Part shown: piece by piece, positions 48,738-60,003 of the stretch
Layout: the number at the start of each line of letters is the position of its first letter
Numbering within the stretch: position 1 is the stretch's first letter
Assembly: GCA_024235835.1 (NCBI GenBank)
Contig: JACKLQ010000003.1
Location: 124,001 to 188,000, forward strand
Length of the DNA: 64,000 nt
Source: Thiobacillus sp.
GTDB lineage: Bacteria > Pseudomonadota > Gammaproteobacteria > Burkholderiales > Thiobacillaceae
Direction: 5' to 3'
The notes under the pieces: generated by a model
Databases searched by the model: none
Seen by the model: only the letters and a program-made list of their open reading frames with translations
Told to the model about the DNA's origin: nothing
Program-made: the position numbers and the translations under genes

Positions 48738-51476
48738 TCAACCCAGTCGCTGGCGCTGGGCTTTGACCTTTTCAAGGGTGGCCGTGAAGTCCGCCAGGCG
48801 CTGCTGCTCCTGCTCCACCACCGCCGCGGGCGCCTTGTCCACGAAGCTGGCGTTGCCGAGCTTGCCCTGGGCCTTCCTGGTCTCCCCCTCCAGGCGGGCG
48901 ATCTCCTTGTCCAGGCGGGCGATCTCGGCTTCCCGGTCGATTTCCACATGGAGCATCACCCTCCAGTCGCCCACCACGGCCACGGGGGCATCGCCTTCCG
49001 GCAACCTGGTGAAGGCCTGGACTTCGGACAGGCGGGCCAGGGCGGCCATGTACGGACCGTAGATCCCGACCCGCTCCATATCGCCTTCAACGTAGAGCGG
49101 CACTTTCTGGGCAGGCGACAGGCCCATCTCGCTTCTCAGGTTGCGGGTGGCGCCGATGAGGTCCTTGAGGCGCGCTATTTCCGCCTGGGCGGCCGCATCC
49201 GCCAAGCCACCAACCTTGGGATAGGCAGCCCGCATCAGGCTCTCGGTCTGCTTGGCACCCGCCAGGGGGGCCACGGCCTGCCACAGTTCCTCGGTGATAT
49301 AGGGAATCACCGGGTGGGCCAGACGCAGCAGGGTCTCCAGAACCCGTACCAGGGTGCGGCGGGTGGCCCGCTGGGCCGCCTCGCCGCCGCCGTTGATCTG
49401 CACCTTGGCCAATTCCAGGTACCAGTCGCAATACTCGTCCCAGACGAACTCGTAGATGGCCCGGGCGACCATGTCGAAGCGGTACTGGTCGAAGCCGGCC
49501 CGCACCTCGGCCACGGCCTGGTCCAGGCGTCCCAGGATCCAGCGATCGGCGAAGCTGAATTCCAACGGCAGGGCCTCGTCCAGGCCCGTGTCCTGGCCCT
49601 CGCAGTTCATGAGCACGAAGCGGGTAGCGTTCCACAGCTTGTTGCAGAAATTGCGGTAGCCCTCGCAGCGGGCCAGGTCGAACTTGATGTCCCGGCCATG
49701 GGTGGCCAGGCTGGCGAAGGTGAAACGCAGGGCGTCGGTGCCGAAGCTGGCGATGCCCTCCGGGAATTCCTTGCGGGTGGCCTTCTCGATCTTCGGGGCG
49801 TCCTTGGGGTTCATCAGGCCCGTGGTGCGCTTGGCCACCAGGTCGTTAATCGTGATGCCGTCGATGAGGTCGATGGGGTCCAGCACGTTGCCCTTGGACT
49901 TGGACATCTTGTTGCCGTGGGCGTCCCGCACCAGGCCCGTCACATACACCTCCCTGAATGGCACCTTGCCGGTGAAGTGCAGGGTCATCATGACCATGCG
50001 GGCCACCCAGAAGAAGATGATGTCGAAACCCGTGACCAGCACACTGGTGGGCAGGTAATGCTTCAGTTCCCAGGTGTCATCGGGCCAGCCCAGGGTGGAG
50101 AAGGGCCACAGGGCGGAGGAGAACCAGGTGTCCAGCACGTCCTCGTCCCGGGTGAGCTCGGCCCCCTTGGCCAGCCTCGATGCCTCCGCCTCGTCCTTCG
50201 CCACATAGACGTTGCCGTCGGCGTCGTACCAGGCGGGAATGCGGTGGCCCCACCACAGTTGGCGGGAGATGCACCAGTCCTGGATGTTTTCCAGCCACTG
50301 GCGGTAGGTGGTGGTCCAGTTCTCCGGCACGAACCGCAACTCGCCGGAGTCCACCGCCCCCAGGGCCTGTTTGGCCAGGCCTTCCATGCTCATGAACCAC
50401 TGGTCCGTGAGCATGGGCTCTATGACCGCGTGGGTCCGGTCGCCCCGGGGGATCATGAGCTTGTGGGGCTTGGCGGATACCAGCAAGCCCTTGGCCTGAA
50501 GCTCCTCCAGAATCTTCTTCCGGGCGTCGTAGCGATCCAGGCCCTGGTATTCCGCGGGGGCCATGTCGTTCATCTTCGCGTCCAGGGTAAGGATGTTGAT
50601 GGCCTGGAGCTTGTGTCGGCTTCCCACCTGCCAGTCGTTGAAATCGTGGGCGGGGGTGATCTTCACCACGCCGGTGCCGAACGCCCGGTCCACGTAGTCG
50701 TCGGCGATGATGGGGATGGTGCGCTCCGCCACGGGCAGGCGCACGGACTTGCCGATGAGGTGAACATAACGCTCGTCGTCGGGGTTCACCGCCACGGCCG
50801 TGTCCCCCAGCAGGGTCTCGGGCCGGGTGGTGGCCACGGTCAGGGAACCAGAACCGTCTTCCAACGGGTAATTGATCTCCCAGATGAAGCCCTCTTCCTC
50901 GGTGTTCACCACCTCCAGGTCGGACACGGCGGTGCCCAGCACCGGGTCCCAGTTCACCAGGCGCTTGCCGCGGTAGATCAGGCCCTCGTTGTACAGGCGC
51001 ACGAACACCTCGGTGACGGCGGTGGACAGGCCCTCGTCCATGGTGAAGCGCTCCCGGCTCCAGTCCGGGCTGGTGCCCAGGCGGCGCATCTGGCGGGTGA
51101 TGGTGGAACCGGAGTGCTCCTTCCATTCCCACACCTTGGCCAGGAAGTTCTCCCGGCCCAGGTCATGGCGGCTGATCTTCTGGGCATCCAACTGGCGCTC
51201 CACCACGATCTGGGTGGCGATGCCGGCGTGGTCCGTGCCCGGCTGCCACAGGGTGTTGTCGCCGTCCATGCGGTGGTAGCGGGTGAGGGCGTCCATGAGG
51301 CCGTGCTGGAAGGCATGGCCCATGTGCAGGGTGCCCGTGACGTTGGGGGGGGGCAGCAGGATGCAGTAGAAGTGCTGCCCTTCCTCGCGCCCCATGTCAA
51401 ACCAGCCGGACTGCTCCCAGGTCTGGTACCAGCGTTTCTCGATGTCGTGGGGTTCGAAGGATTTTGCGAGTTCCAT
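48738..51476 (-). CDS. valS: Valyl-tRNA synthetase
   Basis: Charges tRNA-Val. The 912-residue enzyme has the HIGH-type motif PPPNVTGTLHMGHAFQ near residue 40, the KMSKS loop GNKMSKSKGNVLD near 525, the editing domain between, and a C-terminal coiled coil (EIARLDKEIARLEGETRKA) that binds tRNA. The ATG at 51476 starts MELAKSFEPHDIEKRWY, as in relatives; the frame is open 7 codons further. It lies downstream of holC and one unknown gene, the usual holC-valS association. Confidence 0.97.
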   Translation of the reverse strand: MELAKSFEPHDIEKRWYQTWEQSGWFDMGREEGQHFYCILLPPPNVTGTLHMGHAFQHGLMDALTRYHRMDGDNTLWQPGTDHAGIATQIVVERQLDAQKISRHDLGRENFLAKVWEWKEHSGSTITRQMRRLGTSPDWSRERFTMDEGLSTAVTEVFVRLYNEGLIYRGKRLVNWDPVLGTAVSDLEVVNTEEEGFIWEINYPLEDGSGSLTVATTRPETLLGDTAVAVNPDDERYVHLIGKSVRLPVAERTIPIIADDYVDRAFGTGVVKITPAHDFNDWQVGSRHKLQAINILTLDAKMNDMAPAEYQGLDRYDARKKILEELQAKGLLVSAKPHKLMIPRGDRTHAVIEPMLTDQWFMSMEGLAKQALGAVDSGELRFVPENWTTTYRQWLENIQDWCISRQLWWGHRIPAWYDADGNVYVAKDEAEASRLAKGAELTRDEDVLDTWFSSALWPFSTLGWPDDTWELKHYLPTSVLVTGFDIIFFWVARMVMMTLHFTGKVPFREVYVTGLVRDAHGNKMSKSKGNVLDPIDLIDGITINDLVAKRTTGLMNPKDAPKIEKATRKEFPEGIASFGTDALRFTFASLATHGRDIKFDLARCEGYRNFCNKLWNATRFVLMNCEGQDTGLDEALPLEFSFADRWILGRLDQAVAEVRAGFDQYRFDMVARAIYEFVWDEYCDWYLELAKVQINGGGEAAQRATRRTLVRVLETLLRLAHPVIPYITEELWQAVAPLAGAKQTESLMRAAYPKVGGLADAAAQAEIARLKDLIGATRNLRSEMGLSPAQKVPLYVEGDMERVGIYGPYMAALARLSEVQAFTRLPEGDAPVAVVGDWRVMLHVEIDREAEIARLDKEIARLEGETRKAQGKLGNASFVDKAPAAVVEQEQQRLADFTATLEKVKAQRQRLG

Positions 51477-51546
51477 GGTGGGGCAACGCCTGTTCAAGGC
51501 GAGGTCAAATCAATTTCGGAAGGGGCGGATTATAGCCGGCCCGCCT

Positions 51547-52020
51547 TCACCGCCGTGGCTCTCCCGCCCCCCCGCGCGAACCATGGCCGAACCGTTTGTC
51601 CAGTTCTTCCCGCACGGCCTTGCGGACGATTTCCTCCAGGCGCAGCTGCTGACGAATGAACAGATCCGCAAGACGTTCCTCCATGCCCCGCTCCTGGGCA
51701 GCGCCCTCTTCCCGGCAGTCCGCCGGGCCATGGGTTGACGGGGAAGGAGGCGGAACCATCGGCTTGTCCGCCGCGCGCCGCGCCTGTAAACGTCGCTCTT
51801 CTCCTGGCTTGTCCCCCGTGGCCGGCCCCAGGGCTCGCCGGTCCAACACCCGCCGCTCGGGATCGCCCCAGGTGGTCTGGGCCTCCGGGGCCTTGCCCAC
51901 CACCTCGGTCAGCACGGGGAAATCCTCATACTCCAGGCCCTTGTCCACCAGGGCATCCGGCGCCCGCTTCTCGAACAGGGCATCGATCTTGCCGAACAGG
52001 TCCTTGCTGCCCTCGCTCAT
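51547..52020 (-). CDS. Unknown charged protein between holC and valS
   Basis: A 157-residue protein starting MSEGSKDLFGKIDALFEKRA, rich in charged residues and proline (PMVPPPSPSTHGPADC), ending in a helix RLEEIVRKAVREELDKRFG. I see no membrane segment or known catalytic motif; it is probably partly disordered. The ATG at 52020 lies 35 bp after the holC stop. In other betaproteobacteria a short unnamed gene occurs at the same place between holC and valS, so it is likely a real gene, but no function can be given. Confidence 0.65.
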   Translation of the reverse strand: MSEGSKDLFGKIDALFEKRAPDALVDKGLEYEDFPVLTEVVGKAPEAQTTWGDPERRVLDRRALGPATGDKPGEERRLQARRAADKPMVPPPSPSTHGPADCREEGAAQERGMEERLADLFIRQQLRLEEIVRKAVREELDKRFGHGSRGGAGEPRR

Positions 52021-52055
52021 CTCCGTCCCCCCCGAAATCGCCGGCATGTCGTCAC

Positions 52056-52484
52056 TCAGGCACCGCCCGTGGCCAGGTCATGGGTGTCAAGGGCATAGCC
52101 CCTTGCCTTGAAGAAGCGGAACCGGGCCCGAGCACGCTCCCGGTCCTCGGGGTCGGACGTCACGATTTCCAGGAGTCGTTCGAAGCGGCCGAAGAAGGCG
52201 GGCGGCTCCCCATCCAGGTTGATCAGCACATCCGCCCGCTGCAGGTGATCCGGGTTGTCCCCGATGAGGATGGGCGTTTCCGACGCCAGGGGATGGCCGC
52301 AGCGCACATGGGGCAGAAAGGAAAGTTGCTGGGCCGTCCAGAAACCCTGGTCCGCCTCCTGGGCCCTGACCGGATCAGCGGTATAGACCAAGGCCTGCTG
52401 TCCACTCTGAAAGACCTTCGTGGCCAGCTTGCGGGCAACGTCCAGCTTCTCGGGCGCGTTGAAATAGAAGGTGATTCGGGTCAT
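52056..52484 (-). CDS. holC: DNA polymerase III chi subunit
   Basis: Accessory subunit that links the clamp loader to single-stranded DNA-binding protein. 142 residues: TRITFYFNAPEKLDVARKLA at the start, LVYTADPVRAQEAD and LSFLPHVRCG in the middle, ILIGDNPDHLQRADVLINL with the conserved segment near residue 75. The ATG at 52484 is the normal start. The usual upstream partner pepA is absent; a divergent yceI gene lies there instead. Confidence 0.9.
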   Translation of the reverse strand: MTRITFYFNAPEKLDVARKLATKVFQSGQQALVYTADPVRAQEADQGFWTAQQLSFLPHVRCGHPLASETPILIGDNPDHLQRADVLINLDGEPPAFFGRFERLLEIVTSDPEDRERARARFRFFKARGYALDTHDLATGGA

Positions 52485-52591
52485 GGAAGCCAATGCGGGA
52501 GGTCACCACCAGGGAACAAGGTTAGTGCTATAAACCTCTCACCGCTAGTCCATGGCTGAGTACCGCCATCCCATACCGTGAAAGGAAGACC

Positions 52592-53416
52592 ATGCGAATC
52601 CGTATGCCCACACTTGCATTGCTCCTTGCCGGCGCTGTCGCCCTGCCCGCCCGGGCCGAGATCCACACCTACAAGATCGACAACACCCACAGCTTCGCCA
52701 ATTGGGAAATCCGCCACGTGGTAGCCCGCACCAGCGGCACATTCCACGACGTTCAGGGCAGGATCGTCCTGGACACGGACAACATTGCCAAGTCCACCGT
52801 GGAAGCCAGCATCAGCGTCTACAGCCTCAACTCCTCCCACCTCAAGCGGGACATCCACGTCCTCACCGAGGACTACCTGAACGCCCGGGACCATCCGGAG
52901 CTGAAATTCGTTTCCACCAAGATGTCCCCCGTGACGCCCGAGAAAGGCAGCGTCACCGGCAACCTCACCCTCCACGGCGTCACCAAGCCCGTCACCCTGG
53001 AATACCAGATCCTGGGCCTGGGCAAGGACCCCTGGGGTGGCATGCGCATAGGTTTCAAGGCCACCACCCGGCTCAACCGGGGAGACTACGGCATCACCAA
53101 GGGCATTCCCTATGGCCCCGTGGGCAACGAGGTGGACGTCACCCTGCTCATCGAGGGCATCCGCTTGTCCGAAGACGGTCAGCCCTGGACCACGCAGAAG
53201 GCCCAGGAGCAGAACCCCAAGGTCATCTCCTTCCCGGCACCGGTCGAGGCCGCTCCCCAACCCGTGCCAGTCCCCACGCCTTCACCCGCAGCAACGCCTG
53301 CCGTGACGGCACCTCCGGCACCTGTCGTCCAGCCTGCCCAGGAAGTCGCCCCAGGCAAGCCGGAAAGCACGGAAGACCAACTGAAGAGAAAACTGATCAA
53401 GGAGCTGTTCAAGTAG
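52592..53416 (+). CDS. YceI-like periplasmic lipocalin with Pro-rich tail
   Basis: A 274-residue exported protein. The signal peptide is MRIRMPTLALLLAGAVALPA, cleaved near ARA-E. The YceI domain (residues about 23-195; HSFANWEIRHVVARTSGTF, TGNLTLHGVTKPVTLEY) is a lipocalin-like barrel that binds isoprenoid-type lipids in relatives. The tail of about 80 residues is Pro/Ala/Val-rich and ends in a basic helix KRKLIKELFK, which is unusual. A ribosome site AAGGAAG lies before the ATG at 52592. Function of the tail is unknown. Confidence 0.85.
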   Translation: MRIRMPTLALLLAGAVALPARAEIHTYKIDNTHSFANWEIRHVVARTSGTFHDVQGRIVLDTDNIAKSTVEASISVYSLNSSHLKRDIHVLTEDYLNARDHPELKFVSTKMSPVTPEKGSVTGNLTLHGVTKPVTLEYQILGLGKDPWGGMRIGFKATTRLNRGDYGITKGIPYGPVGNEVDVTLLIEGIRLSEDGQPWTTQKAQEQNPKVISFPAPVEAAPQPVPVPTPSPAATPAVTAPPAPVVQPAQEVAPGKPESTEDQLKRKLIKELFK

Positions 53417-53449
53417 ACAGTCTGGGTATAACCACAGAAACAGCCTGGC

Positions 53450-54324
53450 CTAACCCTGGTGCCGGATAGCTGCCTGGCAGGCCTCACCCAGGCCGGCCGG
53501 GCTCCTGGCCACCACCACTCCCGCCGCCTCCAGGGCGGCGATCTTGCCTTCCGCCTTGCCTGAACCGCCGGCGATGATGGCGCCGGCGTGTCCCATGCGC
53601 TTCCCAGGGGGGGCGGTGACGCCGGCGATGTAGCCGGCCACAGGCTTCCTCACGTGGGCCTTGATGTACTCCGCCGCCACCTCTTCCGCCGTACCGCCGA
53701 TTTCCCCCACCAGGACGATGACTTCGGTCTGGGGGTCGGCCTCGAACATCTCCAGGCAGTCGATGAAATCCAGCCCCTTGATGGGGTCGCCGCCGATGCC
53801 CACGCAGGTGGACTGGCCCAGGCCCAGGTTGGTGGTCTGCCACACCGCCTCGTAGGTCAGGGTGCCGGAGCGGGAGACGATGCCCACCTTGCCCGGCCTG
53901 TGGATGAAGCCGGGCATGATGCCGATCTTGCATTCCCCCGGCGTGATGAGGCCCGGGCAGTTGGGGCCGATGAGGCTCGCCCCGTTGGCGCGGATGGCCG
54001 CCTTCACGTTGATCATGTCCCGTACCGGAATGCCCTCGGTGATGCAGGCGATGACCCGGATACCCGCGTCCGCCGCTTCCAGGATGCCGTCGGCGGCAAA
54101 GGCGGCGGGCACGTAGATCATGGTGGCGTCGGCGCCGGTCTGCCGCACCGCATCCTTCACCGTGTTGAACACGGGCAGGTTCAGGTGGCTCTGGCCGCCC
54201 TTGCCGGGGGTGACGCCCCCCACCATCTTCGTGCCGTAGGCGATGGCCTGCTCGGAATGGAAGCTGCCCTGCTTGCCGGTGAAGCCCTGGCAGATGACCT
54301 GGGTGTCCTTGTTGATGAGGATGC

Positions 54325-54328
<4 letters not shown>
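53450..54328 (-). CDS. sucD: Succinyl-CoA synthetase alpha subunit
   Basis: TCA-cycle enzyme subunit of 292 residues that carries the phospho-histidine. ICQGFTGKQGSFHSEQAI near residue 13 binds CoA, IGPNCPGLITPGECKIG lies near 120 and the catalytic His is in GKRMGHAGAIIAGGSG near 245. It overlaps sucC by 4 bp (ATGA), so the subunits are coupled. Its stop lies 33 bp from the convergent yceI gene. Confidence 0.96.
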
Positions 54329-55485
<1,157 letters not shown>

Positions 55486-55604
55486 GATGGTTATGTGGGT
55501 TTGAAGGAAAACATGCATTTTCCGGCAAACGCCCGTCCCTTGCCACGGGCATGCGTGGACACCTTGTGCCGGCTGCTATGATTTCAGCCTCTCTGGAGCA
55601 AGAA

Positions 55605-56195
55605 ATGACTGAAATCCTGGTTCTCTATTACAGCATGCACGGCTCGGTGAAGCAGTTGGCCCAGCACCTGGCCCACGGCGTGGAATCCGTGGCCAATTGC
55701 AAGGCCCGGGTGCGCACCGTGCCCAAGGTGATGACCGAGCGGGACGAACCCGCCAAGCTGGTGCCGGACGCCGGTGCCCCCTTCGCCTCCCTGGACGACC
55801 TGCGGGCATGCGCGGGAGTGGCCCTGGGCTCCCCCACCCGTTTCGGCAACATGTCCTCCGCCATGAAGCACTTCTGGGACAGCACCTCCGGCCTGTGGCT
55901 GGAAGGCGCCCTGGCGGGCAAGCCGGCCTGCGTGTTCACCTCCACCGCCAGCCTCCACGGCGGCCAGGAAACCACCCTGATCTCCATGATGCTGCCCCTG
56001 CTGCACCACGGCATGGTGATCGCCGGCCTGCCCTACACCAATCCGGAACTGAACCAGACCCAGGCGGGCGGCACCCCCTACGGCGCCAGCCACTGGGCCG
56101 GCCCCGATGGCAAGCGCCCCATCACCGAGGAGGAACGCCGCCTGGCCTTCACCCAGGGCAAGCGCCTGGCAGAACTGGCCTTGAGGCTGAAATGA
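55605..56195 (+). CDS. wrbA: NAD(P)H:quinone oxidoreductase WrbA
   Basis: FMN-dependent quinone reductase of the flavodoxin-like fold that makes hydroquinones in two-electron steps. 196 residues: TEILVLYYSMHGSVKQLA is the FMN phosphate loop, GSPTRFGNMSSAMKHFWD with TSGLWLEGALAGKPACVF follows, and SASHWAG-type residues lie near the C-terminus (YGASHWAGPDG). The ATG at 55605 has GGAG 7 bp upstream. It overlaps the hugZ-like gene by 4 bp and starts a three-gene unit. Confidence 0.94.
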   Translation: MTEILVLYYSMHGSVKQLAQHLAHGVESVANCKARVRTVPKVMTERDEPAKLVPDAGAPFASLDDLRACAGVALGSPTRFGNMSSAMKHFWDSTSGLWLEGALAGKPACVFTSTASLHGGQETTLISMMLPLLHHGMVIAGLPYTNPELNQTQAGGTPYGASHWAGPDGKRPITEEERRLAFTQGKRLAELALRLK

Positions 56196-56920
56196 ACGAA
56201 GTGTGGCAACAAAACGGTCGCGACAACGGCGGCGACGCCCGGCGCTTCGTTCGCGCCCAGCACTCGGGTGTCCTTTCCACCCTTTCAAAACGGGTGGAGG
56301 GTTTCCCCTTCGGCTCCGTGGCCCCGTTTGTCACGGACCACAGCGGCTGCCCGATCATTCTCATCTCCACCCTGGCGGAGCACACCAGGAACCTGGACGC
56401 CGACCCCCGCTGTTCCCTCATCGTGCAGCCCTACAGCCCGGACATGCAGGTCGTGGGCCGGATCACGGTCATCGGCAGGGCCTGCCGCCTGGCGGAAAAG
56501 GACGCCCTGGGGCCGCGCTACCTGCGCATCCATCCCCAGGCCGAGGCCTATTTCTCCATGCACGACTTCAGCTTCTACCGCATCGAGCCGGTACGGGTGC
56601 GCTGGATCGGCGGCTTCGGCAAGATACACTGGGTGGAACCGACGGACTATCTGCTTGCAGAGGGCCCCCTGGCCGACCAGGAGGCAGACATCCTGGCCCA
56701 TATGAATGCAGACCACGGCCACAACCTGGTGGCCTATTGCAGGCACGTCCATGGTCTGGAGGCCGCAGCCGCCGAGATGATAGGCATCGACCCGGACGGC
56801 TTCGATGTACGGGCCGACGGCCAGGTGTTGCGCTTCGACTTTCCCTCGCCCATCGCCGACGCGCAGCAGGCCCGTGGGGCCCTGGTGGTACTGGCCAAGG
56901 CCAGCCAAGCCCAGGCATGA
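56192..56920 (+). CDS. HugZ-type haem utilisation / pyridoxamine oxidase-like protein
   Basis: A 242-residue protein with an N-terminal FMN-binding split barrel (RRFVRAQHSGVLSTLSKR, GSVAPFVTDHSGCPIILIST, NLDADPRCSLIVQPY) and a C-terminal DUF2470 domain (ADILAHMNADHGHNLVAYCR, ADGQVLRFDFPSPI). This domain set occurs in HugZ and its relatives, which handle haem or act as general flavin-binding proteins; the His needed for haem breakdown is not identified with certainty. It overlaps wrbA and the DUF2069 gene (4 bp each), so the three are coupled. Confidence 0.85.
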   Translation: MNEVWQQNGRDNGGDARRFVRAQHSGVLSTLSKRVEGFPFGSVAPFVTDHSGCPIILISTLAEHTRNLDADPRCSLIVQPYSPDMQVVGRITVIGRACRLAEKDALGPRYLRIHPQAEAYFSMHDFSFYRIEPVRVRWIGGFGKIHWVEPTDYLLAEGPLADQEADILAHMNADHGHNLVAYCRHVHGLEAAAAEMIGIDPDGFDVRADGQVLRFDFPSPIADAQQARGALVVLAKASQAQA

Positions 56921-57258
56921 GCGCTGCCCAGTTGCGAAACATCGCCTCGGCCAGCCTGATCGGCCTGATCCTGCTGGGCCTGGCCTGGGAACTGTGGCTG
57001 GCGCCCCTGCGTCCCGGCGGTTCATGGCTGGTGCTGAAGATATTCCCCCTGCTGATTCCCCTGTTTGGCATCCTGCGCGGCAAGGTCTATACATACCGTT
57101 GGTCCACCTTGCTGATCTGGCTTTATTTCACCGAGGGCAGTGTGCGGGCCTGGACCGATGCGGCACCCAGTTCTTGGCTGGGCCTGATGGAAGTGGTCCT
57201 CTCGCTGGTCTTCTTCCTTTCTGCCGCGTGGTATGCCCGCAACGCGAAGAAACGCTAA
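56917..57258 (+). CDS. DUF2069 membrane protein
   Basis: A 113-residue protein with four hydrophobic helices (ASLIGLILLGLAWELWLAPL, LKIFPLLIPLFGIL, STLLIWLYFTEG, MEVVLSLVFFLSAAWYARN). The pattern with LRPGGSWLVLKIFPLL and YFTEGSVRAWTD is the DUF2069 signature, function unknown. The start overlaps the HugZ-like gene by 4 bp (ATGA). In relatives DUF2069 follows wrbA, as here. Tail is basic. Confidence 0.88.
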   Translation: MSAAQLRNIASASLIGLILLGLAWELWLAPLRPGGSWLVLKIFPLLIPLFGILRGKVYTYRWSTLLIWLYFTEGSVRAWTDAAPSSWLGLMEVVLSLVFFLSAAWYARNAKKR

Positions 57259-57270
57259 GCAGCTGACTTG

Positions 57271-57311
57271 TTGACCGAGATCAATGTCGGATACGCGTAT
57301 CCAGATAGGAT
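57271..57311 (+). promoter_or_regulatory. FNR-box class II promoter for the membrane cytochrome
   Basis: TTGACCGAGATCAA (57271-57284) matches the FNR site TTGAT-N4-ATCAA at 9 of 10 positions. A TAGGAT -10 element at 57306-57311 would start RNA near 57318, putting the box centre near -41, the classic class II spacing. It indicates oxygen-regulated expression of the downstream gene. Confidence 0.7.
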
Positions 57312-57366
57312 GCATGCCTGTAAAATTAGCGTCTGCTTATAGAGATTTTCTTTCAGGAGTCGTCCC

Positions 57367-58143
57367 ATGACCAATGTGAACTTCGTCCACTTCAAATTCC
57401 TGCCCATGTCCATGCGGGTGCTGTTCAGCATGGTGCTCCTGGTATTCGGCACCGGCTACCTCATGGCCATGATCCAGGTGTGGGAAAACCACGCGGGAAA
57501 GGACGGCGACCCCATGCTGTCCGCCAAGGACCTGATGATTTCATACAGTGGCAATCCCGAAGGCACCAAGCTGGAAACCGCCCTGCGGGCCTCCATGGCC
57601 GACATGCTGCCGGCTGAAAAGCGCCAGGTGATCTTCGATTGGCTCCACGCAGGCGCCGTCCAGGAGGAATTCGAGGCCAAGATCAATCCCATCCTGCAGG
57701 AACATTGCGTGATGTGCCACAACCCGGACGCCAACCCCCACCTGCCAAACTTCTCGAGCTACGAGGGCGTGGCCAAGGTTGCAGCCAAGGACGAGGGCAT
57801 GAACATCCATACCCTGGTGCGGGTCTCCCACATCCACCTGTTCTCCATCACCTTCATCTTCTTCATCGTCGGCTACATCTTCACCCACGCCTATGTGCGT
57901 CCCACCTGGCTGAAGTGCCTGCTCATCGCGGCCCCCTTCGCGGTGCTGATCACCGACGTGGCCTCCTGGTACCTGACGAAGATCTGGAGCGGATTCGCCT
58001 GGATCGTGATCATCTCCGGCGCCATCATGGGCATGTCCTTCGCTACCATGTGGGTCATCTCCATGTGGCAGATGTGGCTGGGCAAGGTGCCCGCCGGTGT
58101 AAGCGATTCCGGCCAGGTGCCTTGTATCCACGGCGGCGACTGA
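57367..58143 (+). CDS. Membrane-anchored monohaem c-type cytochrome of unknown function
   Basis: A 258-residue membrane protein with one haem c motif HCVMCHN (CxxCH) near residue 117. One TM lies at the N-terminus (VLFSMVLLVFGTGYLMAMI); after a helical periplasmic part and the haem site, three more spans follow (IHLFSITFIFFIVGYIF, CLLIAAPFAVLITDVASW, WIVIISGAIMGMSFATMWVI). I do not recognise a named family. It is followed by a strong bidirectional terminator and preceded by an FNR-type promoter and a ribosome site (AGGAG). It probably belongs to anaerobic or micro-oxic respiration. Confidence 0.8.
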   Translation: MTNVNFVHFKFLPMSMRVLFSMVLLVFGTGYLMAMIQVWENHAGKDGDPMLSAKDLMISYSGNPEGTKLETALRASMADMLPAEKRQVIFDWLHAGAVQEEFEAKINPILQEHCVMCHNPDANPHLPNFSSYEGVAKVAAKDEGMNIHTLVRVSHIHLFSITFIFFIVGYIFTHAYVRPTWLKCLLIAAPFAVLITDVASWYLTKIWSGFAWIVIISGAIMGMSFATMWVISMWQMWLGKVPAGVSDSGQVPCIHGGD

Positions 58144-58159
58144 TACCCGCCCGCCAAGT

Positions 58160-58189
58160 AAAACGGGCAGCCCGCGGGCTGCCCGTTTT
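58160..58189. terminator. Bidirectional intrinsic terminator
   Basis: AAAACGGGCAGCCCG pairs perfectly with CGGGCTGCCCGTTTT, a 30-bp palindrome with A and T runs on either side. It serves the convergent cytochrome gene and leuA, which end 17 and 21 bp from it. Confidence 0.9.
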
Positions 58190-58209
58190 GCTTCCTGACC
58201 CTTACCTCC

Positions 58210-59745
<1,536 letters not shown>

Positions 59746-59789
59746 GGTGTGCTCCATGCCTTCAAGTCGATTGCCGGTTTTCCCCAAGT

Positions 59790-59855
59790 CTGTTCCCCGG
59801 GAAGGAAAACAGTGGAGATACGGCTGTTCCACCCATACCTGGGGTGGTCAGGAAC
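59790..59855 (-). promoter_or_regulatory. Hairpins in the leuA leader, attenuator candidate
   Basis: Between leader ORF and leuA lie a stem CCACCC/GGGTGG (59829-59834 with 59842-59847) flanked by GTT/AAC, and a 9-bp stem CTGTTTTCC/GGGGAACAG with G-U pairs (59790-59812). They could be alternative structures. No long T-run follows, so a Rho-dependent or translational mechanism is as likely as classic termination. Confidence 0.45.
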
Positions 59856-59883
59856 GCAATTCGGAAAACGGGGGGAAAGTAGA

Positions 59884-59967
59884 TTATTGCCCGCGCAGGG
59901 GCAGCAGCAGCCGGGTGGCCAGCCGCATGAGGGTGCAGATTTGCACAGATGTGAATATGTCGCGCAT
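59884..59967 (-). CDS. Leucine-rich leader peptide upstream of leuA
   Basis: A 27-codon ORF starting ATG at 59967 with product MRDIFTSVQICTLMRLATRL followed by LLPLRGQ. Six of 27 codons are Leu, including three CTG in a row and LLLPL at the end, as in leu attenuator leaders. A TATATT -10 and TTGCCC -35 lie directly upstream with a 17-bp spacer, so RNA would begin at about the A of the ATG: the mRNA is apparently leaderless. The gene starts 18 bp after the pssA stop. Not on any annotation I know; function inferred from position and Leu run. Confidence 0.6.
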   Translation of the reverse strand: MRDIFTSVQICTLMRLATRLLLPLRGQ

Positions 59968-59974
59968 GGCGCCG

Positions 59975-60003
59975 AATATAAATGCCTATTTCGCCGGGGG
60001 CAA
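59975..60003 (-). promoter_or_regulatory. Promoter for the leu leader / leuA
   Basis: TTGCCC (59998-60003) and TATATT (59975-59980) with a 17-bp spacer, 4/6 and 5/6 matches to the consensus. It overlaps the 3' end of pssA. Expected transcription start is close to 59967-59968. Confidence 0.65.
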
